Below, piece after piece: positions 7,008 to 7,217 of a stretch of 7,217 bases of DNA (its first letter is position 1; each line of letters opens with the position of its first letter). The position numbers and the translations under genes are program-made. The notes beneath the pieces were generated by a model that worked only from the letters and a program-made list of their open reading frames with translations, searched no databases and had not been told where the DNA came from. This DNA is from Deltaproteobacteria bacterium (GTDB lineage: Bacteria; Myxococcota_A; UBA796): assembly GCA_002707085.1 (NCBI GenBank), contig PALY01000141.1, positions 19,054 through 26,270 on the forward strand, given 5' to 3'.

Positions 7008-7053
7008 CATCGACGATGCGCTCTGGATGGGTATACCTTTGGCTCGTTGGAGG
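7008..7053 (+). promoter_or_regulatory. Weak putative promoter and ribosome binding site of the lipoprotein gene
   Basis: The region between the two divergent starts (6933-7060) should hold promoters for both directions. On the plus strand, TATACC (7032-7037) lies 16 bases after TCGACG (7010-7015), each matching four of six sigma-70 consensus positions. A short inverted repeat CATCG-A-CGATG (7008-7018) covers the -35 position and could be an operator. GGAGG at 7049-7053, seven bases before the ATG, is a strong ribosome binding site and the only confident element. I could not find a convincing promoter for the minus-strand operon; TATTTT near 6962 is the best -10-like stretch but lacks a good -35. 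Confidence 0.3.
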
Positions 7054-7060
7054 TTCTTTC

Positions 7061-7217
7061 ATGCGTATTTCACCCCGTTTACTTTTGACTTTGACCGGAC
7101 TTGGCTTGCTGCCTTTGACGGGTTGTACCGGTGCCTTTGATGGTACTTGGCTATTTCAATGGGATCGAAGTTCCGTTCAAACGGCCACAAATTGTGAAGA
7201 TGAAGATGAAGACGAGA
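7061..7217 (+). CDS. Lipoprotein with acidic Glu/Asp tract (partial, runs off the window)
   Basis: The first 52 codons are visible. The start MRISPRLLL gives a positively charged n-region, followed by a hydrophobic core and the lipobox LTGC (19-22). The mature protein should therefore begin with lipidated C22, and Thr at the next position gives no Asp retention signal, so outer-membrane sorting is expected in a Gram-negative cell. The mature part begins TGAFDGTWLFQWDR, then becomes strongly acidic from E46 (alternating Glu and Asp), encoded by a near-perfect GAAGAT repeat. The ATG is supported by GGAGG seven bases upstream. The FDGTWLF stretch recalls the start of small beta-barrel lipoproteins, but that is too little to call a fold. 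Function is unknown and the gene continues beyond 7217. Confidence 0.8.
   Translation, partial: MRISPRLLLTLTGLGLLPLTGCTGAFDGTWLFQWDRSSVQTATNCEDEDEDE

Noticed and set aside
1..7217. Search for defence islands, mobile elements, CRISPR, riboswitches and tRNA genes
   Set aside because: No transposase, integrase, direct-repeat array, cloverleaf or structured leader was seen. All long open frames are ordinary chromosomal families.

Overview
The window looks like ordinary chromosome of a Gram-negative bacterium with roughly balanced base composition. A lipoprotein with a lipobox, a tRNA threonylcarbamoyladenosine dehydratase, a hybrid histidine kinase and a bacterial phenylalanine hydroxylase together fit a proteobacterium or a former-deltaproteobacterial lineage (Myxococcota or Bdellovibrionota type). 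The phylum is a low-confidence inference, since no marker gene such as rRNA is present. Nearly every base is coding. I see no tRNA, rRNA, CRISPR array, insertion sequence or phage gene.

Left edge, plus strand (1-1078): the last codons of an unidentified gene are joined by a GTGA overlap to a short GT39/PMT-type membrane glycosyltransferase. This gene meets the next one tail to tail, and the two coding regions overlap by 38 bp with no visible terminator.

Middle, minus strand (6932 down to 1041): five genes are packed like one operon, in transcription order. They are an acidic amino acid:cation symporter, a six-helix hybrid histidine kinase, a TatD-family metal-dependent hydrolase, TcdA (cyclic t6A tRNA modification) and phenylalanine 4-hydroxylase. 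The junctions are GTGA, a 3-nt gap, ATGA and ATGA, so translational coupling is likely along most of the unit. The products do not form one known pathway. The clearest functional pair is transporter plus membrane sensor kinase; TatD and TcdA are housekeeping-type nucleic acid enzymes, and the hydroxylase turns phenylalanine into tyrosine.

Right edge: a divergent intergenic region of about 130 bp separates the operon from a plus-strand lipoprotein gene that runs off the window with an acidic Glu/Asp repeat.

No defence system or obviously new multi-gene system is visible. The points most worth a second look are a ten-G homopolymer in the nucleotide-binding loop of tcdA (possible slippage switch, or an assembly artefact), an extra domain of about 90 residues inserted after the first helix of the symporter together with an unusual arginine-free substrate-site pattern, and the transporter-kinase gene pair.
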